48,972 nucleotides of DNA from UBA11704 sp964491805 (GTDB lineage: Bacteria; Patescibacteriota; Minisyncoccia; Phycocordibacterales; UBA5272): contig CAZBGU010000005.1 of NCBI GenBank assembly GCA_964491805.1, forward strand, positions 1-48,972. The letters are read 5' to 3'. Position numbers and translations under genes: made by a program. This document shows, one piece after another, positions 32,740-42,318 of this stretch. Each line of letters starts with the position of its first letter. Position 1 is the stretch's first letter. The notes beneath the pieces are model-generated. The model was not told where the DNA came from, made no database searches, and saw only the letters and a list, made by a program, of their open reading frames with translations.

Positions 32740-35700
32740 TTAGGATGTTTTCTTGTAAAGATGTCCTTGTCGAGCTTTCTCTTCTTGAAGTTTTTCCTGT
32801 TCAGTCTCTCGTAAAGCTCTATCGAAGTATGATTCAAAGGTTTCGTCCTCTGCACATGTAGAAAAATCATCACCAGAGAGGTTGTCTTCAAGGGTCTTTT
32901 GAGACTTTACAGAACGAAGGATAATGTCGAGGTATCTTACTATGTCTGATAGTTCCTTACGTTTGGTTTCATCAAGACCGTAGACCCCCTCTTCTCCATA
33001 TATAAGTTTGTGAACGCTCATCGAACTTACAGCAGAAAGTGATGCTGGATTTTTTGGATCAATAGCGACAGACGGAGCGAAACGAGCAAGGATCCTAGTA
33101 AAACCAATTTTGTCATCTACAAAGCAAGCGGCAAATGTTTGTAGGGTATCTGTATTAAGGAAGTCCCTCCACGATGACTTGCTTGCAATAGTTTCTGTTT
33201 TTTGACTAGTTTTTGTATTGTTGGCACCCCCATCTGTGGTCGTCTGGAAAGGGACTGGTCCAATAATTCCAGCAATTTGTTTAGTGACTTCGTCTTTGTG
33301 CTTCTCGAGAACATGAAGTCTGGTGAGGAGTAGTTTTGATACGGCATCCTTTCGTGTTTTTTGTTCTGTTTCTGTTCGGTGAGAATCCGGCTCGTGTGTT
33401 CCTGATTCTGTTTTGTTTATTTCTACTGTGATCGTAGATTGTTCCCCTTTTTCTACCCCAATTGCTTCACGGGGTCCTGTTGTCTCTTGTGAAGATGTCT
33501 TTTTTTCTTCAGAAACAACTGTGCTAAAAGGTGTAGCGCTAAGACTGTTGCTGGCTCTGGTTTCCTCTACTGTAGAATTTTGTGAGGCGCTCTTTGCAGG
33601 TCGAATCTCCCCAGCAGTGCCGACTTTTAGACGGTTTGTAAACGGTTTCTTTTGCTGAGTGCTTTCCTTTACAAGATCATCATCTGTCGATGTTTTCTTT
33701 GGAATTTCTTGGCACTTTAGATAAGCAATTTCTTTTGCGATCTCATCAATCTCACCGTTAAGTGCATCTAGTTGTTTCCTTAACAAACTATTGCCACCAG
33801 AACTTCCTTCACTTTCTCTTGCGATTCTAAAAGACTCCTCTTTCCTTGTTTCGAGTTCATTTTTCTTTACTTCAAGCTTTTCAATGTGGGCGTTTACAAC
33901 TGGCTCGGCAGCGAGTTTATTTTTGTCGCCCTCTTTCCAGGAAGGGGACTCTTTCATGTACCACCTAATAAAGCTAGAGAAGTCTCGTCTTGCCCATTTA
34001 GCATACTCAGATTTTAGAGGATTTTCTTCACGACCTTCTATCCCCTTCATTACTTGTTCTTCAGGGTTTTCTGATTTCTTGTCGTCATCTTCAGTCCCCA
34101 ACCTTCCATCCGGTAAAAGTACACGATTCTTCTGGGAAGGACTAGCTTCTTGCTCATCTTGATGGAGCGTACGTAGTCTATTTTGAACGCCGGAGAGCAT
34201 TCCCTTGTCAAAGTCTTGGAGATGTTTCGCAAAGGTCTTGATCATTTCTTCTGTGAGCGGTTGGTTGTTTGAAGTGTTGTCAACAATATTCTTTCTTTCT
34301 TTTACGATCATATCAAAACGTCCTGTTACCATTGCGAGCTCAGTTGGCGAGGTTATGTCAGAGAGAATTGCTTCAACTTGATCATTGATTCTTGAAAAGG
34401 ATGGCTCCGTCTCTCTAAAGAGAGCAGTCAGCCTATCTTGTTCTGCTTTCTGTTCAATCTCAAAGGCGTCTTTGTCCTTTTTAAGAGCGGTAAGGAGACT
34501 GCTTACAACATCTAGACAGTCACGGTATTCGCTAACTATGGTTTCTGTTAGTGGTATACCAGATTCAACTATTTTTTTTACCTCCTGCTGCTTTGCAATT
34601 GCAGAGGTCTTCGCTTTTGCAAGGCTCTCTTGCTGGTCTCTGGTTCCTTGAAATGGGAGAAGTGATGTTTGGAGGTTCTCAATTTCGCTAAGTCGGACAT
34701 TGTATGTAGTAAGTCTTTCAAGTAGTTTTTCTTGTTCAGCCTTTTTTTGTTTAGCTATATCTCTCTCTTTTAGAACAGTATTCCAGGATTCTACGGCGGC
34801 TTCTATATTCTTTTTGAAGCGAAGAATGAGGTCCTGGTCGTCGTCTGTGCTAAGTTTGTCTGTGTCTAGATTAAGAAGGGCGGCTATGATTTCATTTTTA
34901 TTTGTAATGAGGTTGCTATAACTCTGTAGCTTTTGAGTGCGTTCAGGACCATCAAAAAAATCTTGATATAGCGTAAATACATCATCAAACTTTGTTGCCA
35001 GACTTGACCAAAGAGCACTATTTGAGAGTTCTTTTGAGGAACCGTCTTTACTAACAAGAACCCAGTGCGGCGTATTCTCCCCATCCTTCTTTTCTTGTTT
35101 GATTGCTTCCGATGGCCATCCTGCGTCAATGTCAAAAAAAGTTTGGGTGCTTGCAATCTCCTTCTGCTTGTCTACTTGTTCCTTGATTGGGTGTTGCTTA
35201 ATAAGTGTTTGTACAAGGGATATGTAATTTTCGATTTTCTTTTTAAAAGTATTTAAAGCCTCAGAAGAAGGACTCTCGGTAAAAGAGTTCTTTATTTGAT
35301 TAAGTTCCTGAGCGCTTTCAATGAGTACGGTTTGAGCAGACTGGTCGCTTAACGAAGTAATAATTAGTTCTCCTTGTGCTTCCGCCTTAAGAAAATTACC
35401 AAGCGCCACAGAGTAACTCTTAATAAGAACAAGCAGCCTGGATCGTTCGTCTGCCATTTCTTTTGCCTGAGTTGCAAGCCTCGCCTCCTCGTCTTTGAGG
35501 TGGTCATCTATTTTCTTTTTCTCGGAAGCAACTTGGTCATTGGCTTTTTTTTGTGCGGCTTCTGCAGAGCTTATGGCGTCTGTCTTTTCTTTTTGTGCAA
35601 CTTCTAGGTCCTTAAGAAGCCCTAGGTGGACTGCTTGCTCACTTGTCTCTTTGTTTTTCTTCTCTTTCTCTTTTGCTGCTACGACATCTTCAAAGTCAGT

Positions 35701-36390
35701 GAGATTCACCTCAATTACTCCAAGGGTTTCATTGAACTCCCCTTCACCCTCTTCTTTTTTGGCAGCATCTATCAGCCTGTTCACTGTTGTTGTGTATTTT
35801 TTTGTGTTTACGCCAACAAGGTTACCGCGCGCTTCCAGTGAACTTAGTCGTGATATGTATACAGCAAGAAGACTAAAACGCTCGAGGATGATTTTTTTTG
35901 TTGAGTTAGCAACACCTTCCGTTGCTTTTGCTGCAATTGAGTCTTGGTACTCCTGTGGTATTTTGAAAACAGGTTCACCTCTTGCGTTTGTATAAAGCTC
36001 AAACCCTGCAGCTGTCGCCGCTCTTCCCATCTCGGTAAGTTTTGCAAGTTCCAGTGCGCGCGCTTGGAAGTTCTTGTTTTCTTTTAGCTCTCCGCCAACT
36101 CGAACTATAGGGCCGTCTATACGCCCTATTCTGTTGTTTAAGATTATTCCTGCCTCACTTGGACTGCTCTGTTTTTCTTTTATGACAAAGGTGCCAATTG
36201 GCATGTCAGGTTTGAACCTGTCGAACCCTGCTGTTTTTTTCTTTGGGAGGCTATTTTTGTCATAGTATGCAGATACCGTACCGTAACTACCGGTTTCATC
36301 AGACATGTTTTCTACAATGGCAGCATCTGTGTCTTTGGTGCTGTCATCGGAGGTGGAAGTGTCGTCAAAAGTACTGCTCGTGTCTCTCAT
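32740..36390 (-). CDS. 1216-aa cytoplasmic coiled-coil protein, unknown function
   Basis: No signal peptide or TM. A disordered acidic Ser/Thr start (about 1-30) precedes a small folded region with GTFVIKEKQ and IGRIDGPIVRVGGELKENKNFQARALELAKL. Very long helical, Glu/Lys-rich stretches follow (e.g. KIDDHLKDEEARLATQAKEM near 300), and a Ser/Thr/Gln-rich linker around 930-1040. A final region with the helix TRLHVLEKHKDEVTKQIAGIIG and an acidic end closes the protein. A TATACT box (36407-36402) lies 11 nt before the ATG. The size is extreme for a reduced genome. A scaffold or structural role is only a guess. Confidence 0.78.
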   Translation of the reverse strand: MRDTSSTFDDTSTSDDSTKDTDAAIVENMSDETGSYGTVSAYYDKNSLPKKKTAGFDRFKPDMPIGTFVIKEKQSSPSEAGIILNNRIGRIDGPIVRVGGELKENKNFQARALELAKLTEMGRAATAAGFELYTNARGEPVFKIPQEYQDSIAAKATEGVANSTKKIILERFSLLAVYISRLSSLEARGNLVGVNTKKYTTTVNRLIDAAKKEEGEGEFNETLGVIEVNLTDFEDVVAAKEKEKKNKETSEQAVHLGLLKDLEVAQKEKTDAISSAEAAQKKANDQVASEKKKIDDHLKDEEARLATQAKEMADERSRLLVLIKSYSVALGNFLKAEAQGELIITSLSDQSAQTVLIESAQELNQIKNSFTESPSSEALNTFKKKIENYISLVQTLIKQHPIKEQVDKQKEIASTQTFFDIDAGWPSEAIKQEKKDGENTPHWVLVSKDGSSKELSNSALWSSLATKFDDVFTLYQDFFDGPERTQKLQSYSNLITNKNEIIAALLNLDTDKLSTDDDQDLILRFKKNIEAAVESWNTVLKERDIAKQKKAEQEKLLERLTTYNVRLSEIENLQTSLLPFQGTRDQQESLAKAKTSAIAKQQEVKKIVESGIPLTETIVSEYRDCLDVVSSLLTALKKDKDAFEIEQKAEQDRLTALFRETEPSFSRINDQVEAILSDITSPTELAMVTGRFDMIVKERKNIVDNTSNNQPLTEEMIKTFAKHLQDFDKGMLSGVQNRLRTLHQDEQEASPSQKNRVLLPDGRLGTEDDDKKSENPEEQVMKGIEGREENPLKSEYAKWARRDFSSFIRWYMKESPSWKEGDKNKLAAEPVVNAHIEKLEVKKNELETRKEESFRIARESEGSSGGNSLLRKQLDALNGEIDEIAKEIAYLKCQEIPKKTSTDDDLVKESTQQKKPFTNRLKVGTAGEIRPAKSASQNSTVEETRASNSLSATPFSTVVSEEKKTSSQETTGPREAIGVEKGEQSTITVEINKTESGTHEPDSHRTETEQKTRKDAVSKLLLTRLHVLEKHKDEVTKQIAGIIGPVPFQTTTDGGANNTKTSQKTETIASKSSWRDFLNTDTLQTFAACFVDDKIGFTRILARFAPSVAIDPKNPASLSAVSSMSVHKLIYGEEGVYGLDETKRKELSDIVRYLDIILRSVKSQKTLEDNLSGDDFSTCAEDETFESYFDRALRETEQEKLQEEKARQGHLYKKTS

Positions 36391-36647
36391 ACGTGTAACT
36401 AAGTATACTTTAATTTACAAGTCTTTTACGACACTTCTCCACACCTCTTCTTGAACAACTTTCTTGTGCTTCTCTTCTGGGTTTGTTATTATGAAATAGC
36501 ACTCCCTGTACGGGGTAAATTCTTGACAAAGTTGAAAGGTATTGTAATCATAATGCTTTGTCTATACCATGAGAATTATAGTTTCTGTAATCTTATCCTA
36601 AATCTATCGTAGTAGATCAAAAAAAATGCTTATCACAAGCATCACAT

Positions 36648-37682
36648 ATGTTCTTTTTGAGTGTCCTTGCTTTATCTATAGCAATCCCACCTTCCTCTGT
36701 TCATGCTGGAGTTATTGCTTCATTTGCTGACAAAGTAAAGGCAATCTTCATAGCAAATAAGGAAGAAGACCCTCAAGTTCTGGCGACTTCACAAACCATG
36801 GAGCTTTTTAGGCCTACCGTTATCGATGGAACGACAACAGAAGGAGCTGATATTCCTGAGGTTTCCGACCAGGATTCACTTTCAGCAGTTTCTGGCCCCC
36901 TTCGTGTTTCTACGGAAGATATTGATTTTCCAATCTCAGACACAATTAGTGTTTACGAAGTAAAGAAAGGAGATACGCTTGCTGATGTTGCGAAATTATT
37001 TAAAGTTTCAGTGAATACAATTATTTGGGCAAACAATCTTACATCAAGAAGTATTACAAAAGGAGATACGCTTATTATCTTGCCAATGACCGGCATCAAG
37101 CATGCAGTCAAAAAAGGTGACACCATTGCAGGTATTGCAAAAAAATATAGAGCAGATGCACAAGATATTGCAAGTTACAACGGCACGAGCGTTGATGCTG
37201 AGCTCGCAGTAGGTGACGTTATCCTTGTTCCAGACGGTGAAATTGAAGTTACTCAGACCCCTAAAGTTGCAACAAAGTCAAAGTCTTCTAAGGTGGTTCA
37301 CACAAAGATACTTGATGTCTTTAGTTATTCTGCTCCAGGAGATTTCTTTACCCGCCCTGTCGTAGGGGGAAGAAAGACACAAGGAATCCACGGTCATAAC
37401 GGTATTGATATCGCTTCTGCTCCTGGAACACCTATTCTTGCTGCTGCATCAGGTAGAGTAATTGCTGCAAAAGTTGGAGGCTATAACGGTGGTTACGGGA
37501 ACATGATTATCATTTCTCACGAGAAAGGTATACAGACTGTCTACGCCCATCTTCGTTCTGTTGGTGTTTCTGTTGGTCAAAATGTTGAAAAAGGTGAACA
37601 GATCGGCGAGCTTGGAAATACAGGTAGATCAACCGGACCACATCTTCACTTTGAGGTTCGTGGAGCAAAAAATCCCTTCTAG
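36648..37682 (+). CDS. secreted LysM/M23 peptidoglycan endopeptidase
   Basis: 344 aa. A signal peptide (1-20, SVHA) is followed by a variable region. Then come two LysM domains (YEVKKGDTLADVAKLFKVS near 103 and HAVKKGDTIAGIAKKY near 152) that bind glycan chains. The C-terminal M23 domain has the zinc motif HNGID near 249-253 and HLHFE near 331-335. It cuts peptide cross-links, probably in division or growth. The ATG at 36648 gives the signal peptide. A small hairpin (ATGCTT/AAGCAT) lies just upstream. The 36391-36647 gap shows no gene. Confidence 0.92.
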   Translation: MFFLSVLALSIAIPPSSVHAGVIASFADKVKAIFIANKEEDPQVLATSQTMELFRPTVIDGTTTEGADIPEVSDQDSLSAVSGPLRVSTEDIDFPISDTISVYEVKKGDTLADVAKLFKVSVNTIIWANNLTSRSITKGDTLIILPMTGIKHAVKKGDTIAGIAKKYRADAQDIASYNGTSVDAELAVGDVILVPDGEIEVTQTPKVATKSKSSKVVHTKILDVFSYSAPGDFFTRPVVGGRKTQGIHGHNGIDIASAPGTPILAAASGRVIAAKVGGYNGGYGNMIIISHEKGIQTVYAHLRSVGVSVGQNVEKGEQIGELGNTGRSTGPHLHFEVRGAKNPF

Positions 37683-37899
37683 GAAGGCATGATATTTGTT
37701 TGGTATTGGAAATATAACAAATAATAAAGCTTTTATGCTAAGGTTTTTTATAAAACATCTACGCACCAGAAGATGCGTTTTACGACAGTGAGAAATCGCT
37801 ACAGATAATAAATCAAAAAGGTTTGGCAAATTAAACAAGAAAGTTTCCTCGCTTTAGTTTCAAAGTTATGTGCGTAATATTTTAGAAAATAGAAGTGTG

Positions 37900-39456
37900 C
37901 TATACCCTGTCATCGTATAATTTCGGTCTATATTGGAAAGCCTCGAGAATGTCTCCCTCACATAGTGTGTTTCCCCCTCTGTAGTCGGCGATTGTTCTAG
38001 CGAGACGAAGCACGCGATGGTATGCACGTGGCGACAACGTGTAACTAGTTGCTAACTTTTTCATAAGTGACAAGCATTTTTCGTCGAGTATTACATGAAC
38101 ACTAAGGTCCTTTGCTTTCATGTCTTTGTTTTTTGTAAGTTTGTTGTTGCCATCCTCCTCAAATCTTTTTTTAGCAAACTTTCGTGCATTTTGTACACGC
38201 TTACGGACTACAATACTCCCTTCTCCTTCTTCTTTTGTAGACAGGGTATCATAGTCAATATGAAGTACCGGGACCCACATGTCAATGCGATCCATTATCG
38301 GACCAGATAATTTTCTTGCATATCTTTCGATATCGGTTGGTTTGCAGACACACTTTCTGTGCTTGCTTCCCAAATATCCGCATGGGCACGGATTCATTGA
38401 GGCAATGAGTGTGCATGACGCCGGAAAAAGAAAGGAACCCTTTGCTCGAGAAATAGTGATGTGTCCTTCCTCGAGTGGTTCGCGAAGTGATTCTATGACA
38501 CGCTTGTCAAACTCTGGAAACTCGTCAAGGAAAAGCACCCCGTGGTGAGCAAGTGTAACCTCGCCTGGTCGCGGGTTTGTGCCTCCGCCAACAAGAGACA
38601 CATTGGATGAAGTATGGTGTGGTGAACGAAGTGGAGGGTGGGTAACAAGAGTTGTCTCTCTACCTGAAACTGAATGGATACGCGTGACCTCAAGAGCTTC
38701 TTCTTCTGTTAGTGATGGAAGTATTCCTGTGAAAGCTCGAGCAAGCATCGTCTTCCCTGTTCCTGGTGGTCCGTAAAGAGCAATGTTGTGACCTCCTGCT
38801 GCAGCTATCTCAAGTGCACGTTTTGCAGTTTCTTGGCCTTTTATATCTTTAAAATCAAGGAACGATTGTGGTGGTGTATATATAAGCTCGGTTTTTGGTT
38901 CTGGTGTAAGTGAAACTATTTCGTTGTTGTTGCACAATGTTCCGCCGAGGTGGAGCACAACATCAGATAAGGTTTTACATCCGTATACATTGATTCCATC
39001 AATAAGAGCTGCCTCACTTCTATTCTCGTATGGAACATACAATGAGTGTGCGCCGCAGGCTTTTGCATGTTCTGCAATGAGAAGTACCCCGCGCATCGGG
39101 AGGATGTTTCCTGTAAGAGAGAGTTCACCAACGAACCATCCTATGTCTTTTGGAATAGTAAGTTGTTTGGTTGCTGATAAATAAGCAAGTGTTATAGGAA
39201 GATCAAAGTGCGATCCTTCTTTTTTAATATTTGCCGGACTAAGGGAAACAGTAACTTTCTCCCCTTCTGTCTTTGGGTTTTTTGCTCCTGAGTTTTTTAG
39301 TGCAGCAATGATCCTGTCTTTGCTTTCGTCGATCGCTTTGTCGGGGAGACCGACTATGGAAAATGCATAAAGGCCGGAAGAAACATCGACCTCGACGGTA
39401 ACTTTTTCCGCATGAAGTCCTACGATGTGAGCACAGATAATTGTGGCAACACTCAT
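37900..39456 (-). CDS. comM: YifB/ComM family Mg-chelatase-like AAA ATPase
   Basis: 518 aa. Lon-S5-fold N-terminal domain (AEKVTVEVDVSSGLYAFSIVGLP, LSPANIKKEGSHFDLPI), AAA+ core with Walker A GPPGTGKTML near 228-237, the NPCPCGY Zn-type motif and a Mg_chelatase_C end with SPRAYHRVLRLARTIADY. ComM is a helicase that extends branch migration during natural transformation in other bacteria; the role here is by family. Its ATG shares one base with the upstream gene's stop, and TATACT (39468-39463), 6 nt before the ATG, lies inside that gene. Confidence 0.9.
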   Translation of the reverse strand: MSVATIICAHIVGLHAEKVTVEVDVSSGLYAFSIVGLPDKAIDESKDRIIAALKNSGAKNPKTEGEKVTVSLSPANIKKEGSHFDLPITLAYLSATKQLTIPKDIGWFVGELSLTGNILPMRGVLLIAEHAKACGAHSLYVPYENRSEAALIDGINVYGCKTLSDVVLHLGGTLCNNNEIVSLTPEPKTELIYTPPQSFLDFKDIKGQETAKRALEIAAAGGHNIALYGPPGTGKTMLARAFTGILPSLTEEEALEVTRIHSVSGRETTLVTHPPLRSPHHTSSNVSLVGGGTNPRPGEVTLAHHGVLFLDEFPEFDKRVIESLREPLEEGHITISRAKGSFLFPASCTLIASMNPCPCGYLGSKHRKCVCKPTDIERYARKLSGPIMDRIDMWVPVLHIDYDTLSTKEEGEGSIVVRKRVQNARKFAKKRFEEDGNNKLTKNKDMKAKDLSVHVILDEKCLSLMKKLATSYTLSPRAYHRVLRLARTIADYRGGNTLCEGDILEAFQYRPKLYDDRV

Positions 39457-40274
39457 TATTTGAGTATAGCACTCTTCAGGTAAAGAATACCCTCAGCTGA
39501 GTCAGATATTGCAACTGCCTTATTTCCAATAAAAGCATAAAACAGCTTATGAGAAGGTGATGTCCACACTCGCATATTTTGATTTGAAATAGTTACATCA
39601 GAAAACTGTGAAGCCTGTGCGGCGCTTGTCATTGTTGTTATGGGTGCAGCCTCTTTAATTGTTGAAGAAGTGGCGACTTTTTCTGTTGTTGTAGATGCTT
39701 TCGTTGTCTTTGTCTTTTGAGTTATATCAGTTGTAGAAGCTTGTGAAGTTGATGTTGCTTGATATTCTTTTTGTTGTGCCGGTGGAGTTGTGGTGCTTGT
39801 AGCTGAAGGGTTTATTTGAGGGAAAAGCGCTACCAAATCTTCAATGTAGTCGTTTTCGTTTCTGGTCATATATGCAAAGACCTGAGAATAGTCGCTAATT
39901 GTAAGAATGTAACCTTTTTCTTTTTTTTCAACCCCTGTAACAAAAGTGCTTATATTAGATGCGAGTGTTGGGGATATTTTTTCTAGGTTTGGTTGGGTGA
40001 CTTTTGAGGTTTGCTCATTCGTTGCTGGTGGCGTACTAGTTGCCTTTTGTGTGTCTGTATAATAAAAATATCCAAGAACACCAAAACCTGCCAGAGAAAG
40101 CACAAAAAAAACGATAAGTGCAATCATAAAGATAGGTTTACCTTGAGAAGTCGTCACATCACTATCGTTATTACCTATATCGTTAGATGCAGCAGAAATT
40201 TCTGTGAGAGATGCTTCCTTTCTCCGTATTTCATCAGAGATATCGTGTTCAAATGTATCTACTTTCGGGATCAT
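39456..40274 (-). CDS. single-TM protein with Ser/Thr-rich linker, unknown function
   Basis: 272 aa: a cytoplasmic N-terminus of about 47 residues, TM helix about 48-71, an extracytoplasmic segment ISTFVTGVEKKEKGYILTISD, a low-complexity Thr/Ser/Pro/Gln linker (about 160-215) and a C-terminal domain with NQNMRVWTSPSHKLFYAFIGNKAVAIS. TACACT (40286-40281) ends 6 nt before the ATG. No family recognised. It is transcribed into comM. Confidence 0.72.
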   Translation of the reverse strand: MIPKVDTFEHDISDEIRRKEASLTEISAASNDIGNNDSDVTTSQGKPIFMIALIVFFVLSLAGFGVLGYFYYTDTQKATSTPPATNEQTSKVTQPNLEKISPTLASNISTFVTGVEKKEKGYILTISDYSQVFAYMTRNENDYIEDLVALFPQINPSATSTTTPPAQQKEYQATSTSQASTTDITQKTKTTKASTTTEKVATSSTIKEAAPITTMTSAAQASQFSDVTISNQNMRVWTSPSHKLFYAFIGNKAVAISDSAEGILYLKSAILK

Positions 40275-40354
40275 ATAGTTAGTGTATCAGAAAATCCCAT
40301 CTATGATATCCCGTAGACGGGGTCTCTGTGTGCAAAAATAGCACGCCTGTTCTG

Positions 40355-40999
40355 TTATGCGAGGATTGCCGGAGGCTCAGTGTCACCACTAAAAATTCCA
40401 AGGTCTTCATCTGAGAATTCCTTCCGAACCGTTTTCTTTGCATGAGGTCTTATTTTTTTTGCGCCAAGCGCTCCTTGTGTTCTCCGAACGCGATACCCCA
40501 TAAGATATTTTTCTGGGTGATCGCACATGTCGATAAAATCTTCACAAGCTTCGCGAAGCTTTGTTGATGATGAACGACCAAAAGAAATGACCTCCACCTG
40601 AACACCAAAGTGTTCCTTGAGAAAATTGACAAGTGGTACAAAGTCCCCGTCCCCGGTAGCGAGAACAATAGTGTCTACTTTTGGGGCAAGGCGGATAGCG
40701 TCAACAGCAAGTCCAACATCCCAATCTGCTTTTTTTGATCCACCATAGAAGATTTGAAGATCTTTGGTTTTTGTTTCAATGCCAAGCTTGGTGAGTGCCT
40801 CAAAGAACTGAGTCTCGTCCCCTGCTTCTGTTGTTATGACATAGGCAATTGCTCGGATAAGTTTACGTTTCCCAAGAGCGTTTTCCATGATGGCACCAAA
40901 ATTAACTTTCGTATTGTAAAGATTTTTTGCACTGTGATACAAATTTTGTGTATCGATAAATACTGCGACTCGTTGATCGCTATGTTTAATAACTGACAT
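40355..40999 (-). CDS. NYN-domain (LabA/DUF88-like) putative RNase
   Basis: 214 aa. PIN-like NYN fold with acidic residues at conserved positions: VAVFIDTQNLY near 11-21, ADWDVGLAVDAIRL near 107-120 and VLATGDGDFVPLV near 128-140. After about residue 175 the tail is basic. NYN proteins are metal-dependent ribonucleases in many lineages; the target here is unknown. The start MSVIKH at 40999 is preferred over a further in-frame start at 41065, which lies in AT-rich promoter sequence. Confidence 0.85.
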   Translation of the reverse strand: MSVIKHSDQRVAVFIDTQNLYHSAKNLYNTKVNFGAIMENALGKRKLIRAIAYVITTEAGDETQFFEALTKLGIETKTKDLQIFYGGSKKADWDVGLAVDAIRLAPKVDTIVLATGDGDFVPLVNFLKEHFGVQVEVISFGRSSSTKLREACEDFIDMCDHPEKYLMGYRVRRTQGALGAKKIRPHAKKTVRKEFSDEDLGIFSGDTEPPAILA

Positions 41000-41180
41000 A
41001 TATAGAGTGGTTAGCGTGTAGTATGTAGCGTATATAAAAAATACAACGACTGAAAAACTACACAATTACAATATTAAAAATAAAGAAACTATAGTTAGTA
41101 TACACCTACACCAAAAAAATTGTGTTGAAAAGAAAATAGCGTGTCGTATCTATACGCTACACGCCAGTTTCTACATGTTG

Positions 41181-41444
41181 CTACTTAAGACCGAGCTTGG
41201 TAACAAGTGCGGTGTATCGCTTCTTGTTAGAGTTCTCGAGGTACTTAAGATGTGAACGACGGTCAGCAACCATCTGGATAAGACCACGACGTGAGTGATT
41301 ATCCTTCGCGTGAACCTTGAGGTGGTTAGTGAGTTCTGTGATTTTCTTACTCAAAATAGACACCTGAACCTCAGGAGATCCTGTATCTTTTGCGTGAATT
41401 TGAACGTTTTTGATGGCGGTTGCCTTTTTCTTAGGTGTAAGCAT
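41181..41444 (-). CDS. rpsO: 30S ribosomal protein S15
   Basis: 87 aa, the usual length. The S15 signature is clear: DTGSPEVQVSILSKKITELTNHL, then HAKDNHSRRGLIQMVADRRSHLKYL. It binds 16S rRNA helices of the central domain. It is transcribed alone; no pnp gene follows, as it often does elsewhere. Confidence 0.96.
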   Translation of the reverse strand: MLTPKKKATAIKNVQIHAKDTGSPEVQVSILSKKITELTNHLKVHAKDNHSRRGLIQMVADRRSHLKYLENSNKKRYTALVTKLGLK

Positions 41445-41576
41445 AATATGTAACTATTGTCATATCATAGCATATATTGTGAAAAAAAGCAAGCCCCCAT
41501 CGAATGTCTTTCACACACCCTGTGTGCTGTGAAGAAAAAGATTAAATACATTGATTTTACTGAATATTTAGGAAAC

Positions 41577-41605
41577 TTGGTCAAATTAAAAAATAATTGT
41601 AGTAT
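41577..41605 (+). promoter_or_regulatory. candidate promoter of the 165-aa orphan gene
   Basis: TTGGTC (41577-41582), 17 bp, TAGTAT (41600-41605), 64 nt before the predicted ATG. A weaker match than at the other orphan genes. Confidence 0.4.
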
Positions 41606-41669
41606 TCGTAATATTCCGTACTCAATAGTGGGTGCGGGTTGTTTTTGGTTCTACGTAAAGGATTGCATC

Positions 41670-42167
41670 ATGCTTGCATATAAAGATCTTCGGGTTGATG
41701 TTTTGGGGCTCACTTCTCACGCGCTGGCGTTATTGCTTGGCTGTTATCACAGTGATGTCATCAGGGTTGAGAAGCCAATGAATAGGAGAACCTCGAACAA
41801 GGCCAGAAAGGGCAAGAAGGAAGACCAGAAAGAAGGGCGGCACAGGCCTTCGGTCAAAGGTGTCCATAATTCATTCACAATTGCCTTTTATTCATCGGCA
41901 AAATGGGACCCGAACTCGGTTATGCGTGCACAATTGCACGATATGAATTGTCTCCGAAGGAATAAGCCTCTTGATGTAAAGACAGAAGTTCCGATCATTG
42001 TGAACATTGCAAGAAGGGTCATGCCTCGACTTGAATTTGATGACTGGTACGCAAGGTTTACGGTTGAGCTGAAGAAGCATCTTGAGAGATCTGAGGTGTC
42101 GGCTTCTACCGGAAGCTGTGCACAAGCCGGTGTCACTGCTCTGATTTATGACGAGGATCACGACTAG
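41670..42167 (+). CDS. 165-aa orphan basic protein, unknown function
   Basis: The ATG at 41670 is chosen because AAAGGA ends 7 nt upstream and composition changes from AT-rich to GC-richer there; the open frame continues back to 41457 without a better start. The protein has a basic, Lys/Arg-rich region (RRTSNKARKGKKEDQKEG) around 37-55, then a mixed alpha/beta part (PIIVNIARRVMPRLEFDDWYARFTVEL). No family is recognised. A strong terminator follows at 42205. It sits alone between rpsO and a tyrosine recombinase. Confidence 0.6.
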   Translation: MLAYKDLRVDVLGLTSHALALLLGCYHSDVIRVEKPMNRRTSNKARKGKKEDQKEGRHRPSVKGVHNSFTIAFYSSAKWDPNSVMRAQLHDMNCLRRNKPLDVKTEVPIIVNIARRVMPRLEFDDWYARFTVELKKHLERSEVSASTGSCAQAGVTALIYDEDHD

Positions 42168-42204
42168 CTCTCTTTGATTGTGATCTAACGATGAACGGTC
42201 CATT

Positions 42205-42231
42205 AACCCCTCCTTGGAGGGGTTTCTGCTT
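42205..42231 (+). terminator. Rho-independent terminator
   Basis: AACCCCTCC, TT, GGAGGGGTT, then TCTGCTT, 37 nt after the orphan gene's stop. GC-rich stem and tight loop. Confidence 0.85.
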
Positions 42232-42300
42232 GAATGATACTATTTTCCGTCATTGAGATATACTATGAGCTAGAATATCGGGGCTAGGCTGTAGTTCTTG

Positions 42301-42318
42301 ATGTTTATTCATAAACAT
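42301..42318. repeat. 8-bp inverted repeat overlapping the recombinase start
   Basis: ATGTTTAT, TC, ATAAACAT. The right arm includes the first two bases of the recombinase ATG at 42317. It could be an operator for autoregulation or an RNA hairpin hiding the start. Confidence 0.6.

Noticed and set aside
35495..35995. 166-codon frame antisense to the coiled-coil gene
   Set aside because: Phe/Ser-rich reading that reflects Glu/Lys/Ala codons on the true strand.
40310..40321. CCCGT/ACGGG mini-hairpin
   Set aside because: Five base pairs with a 2-nt loop and no U-tract; too short to call.
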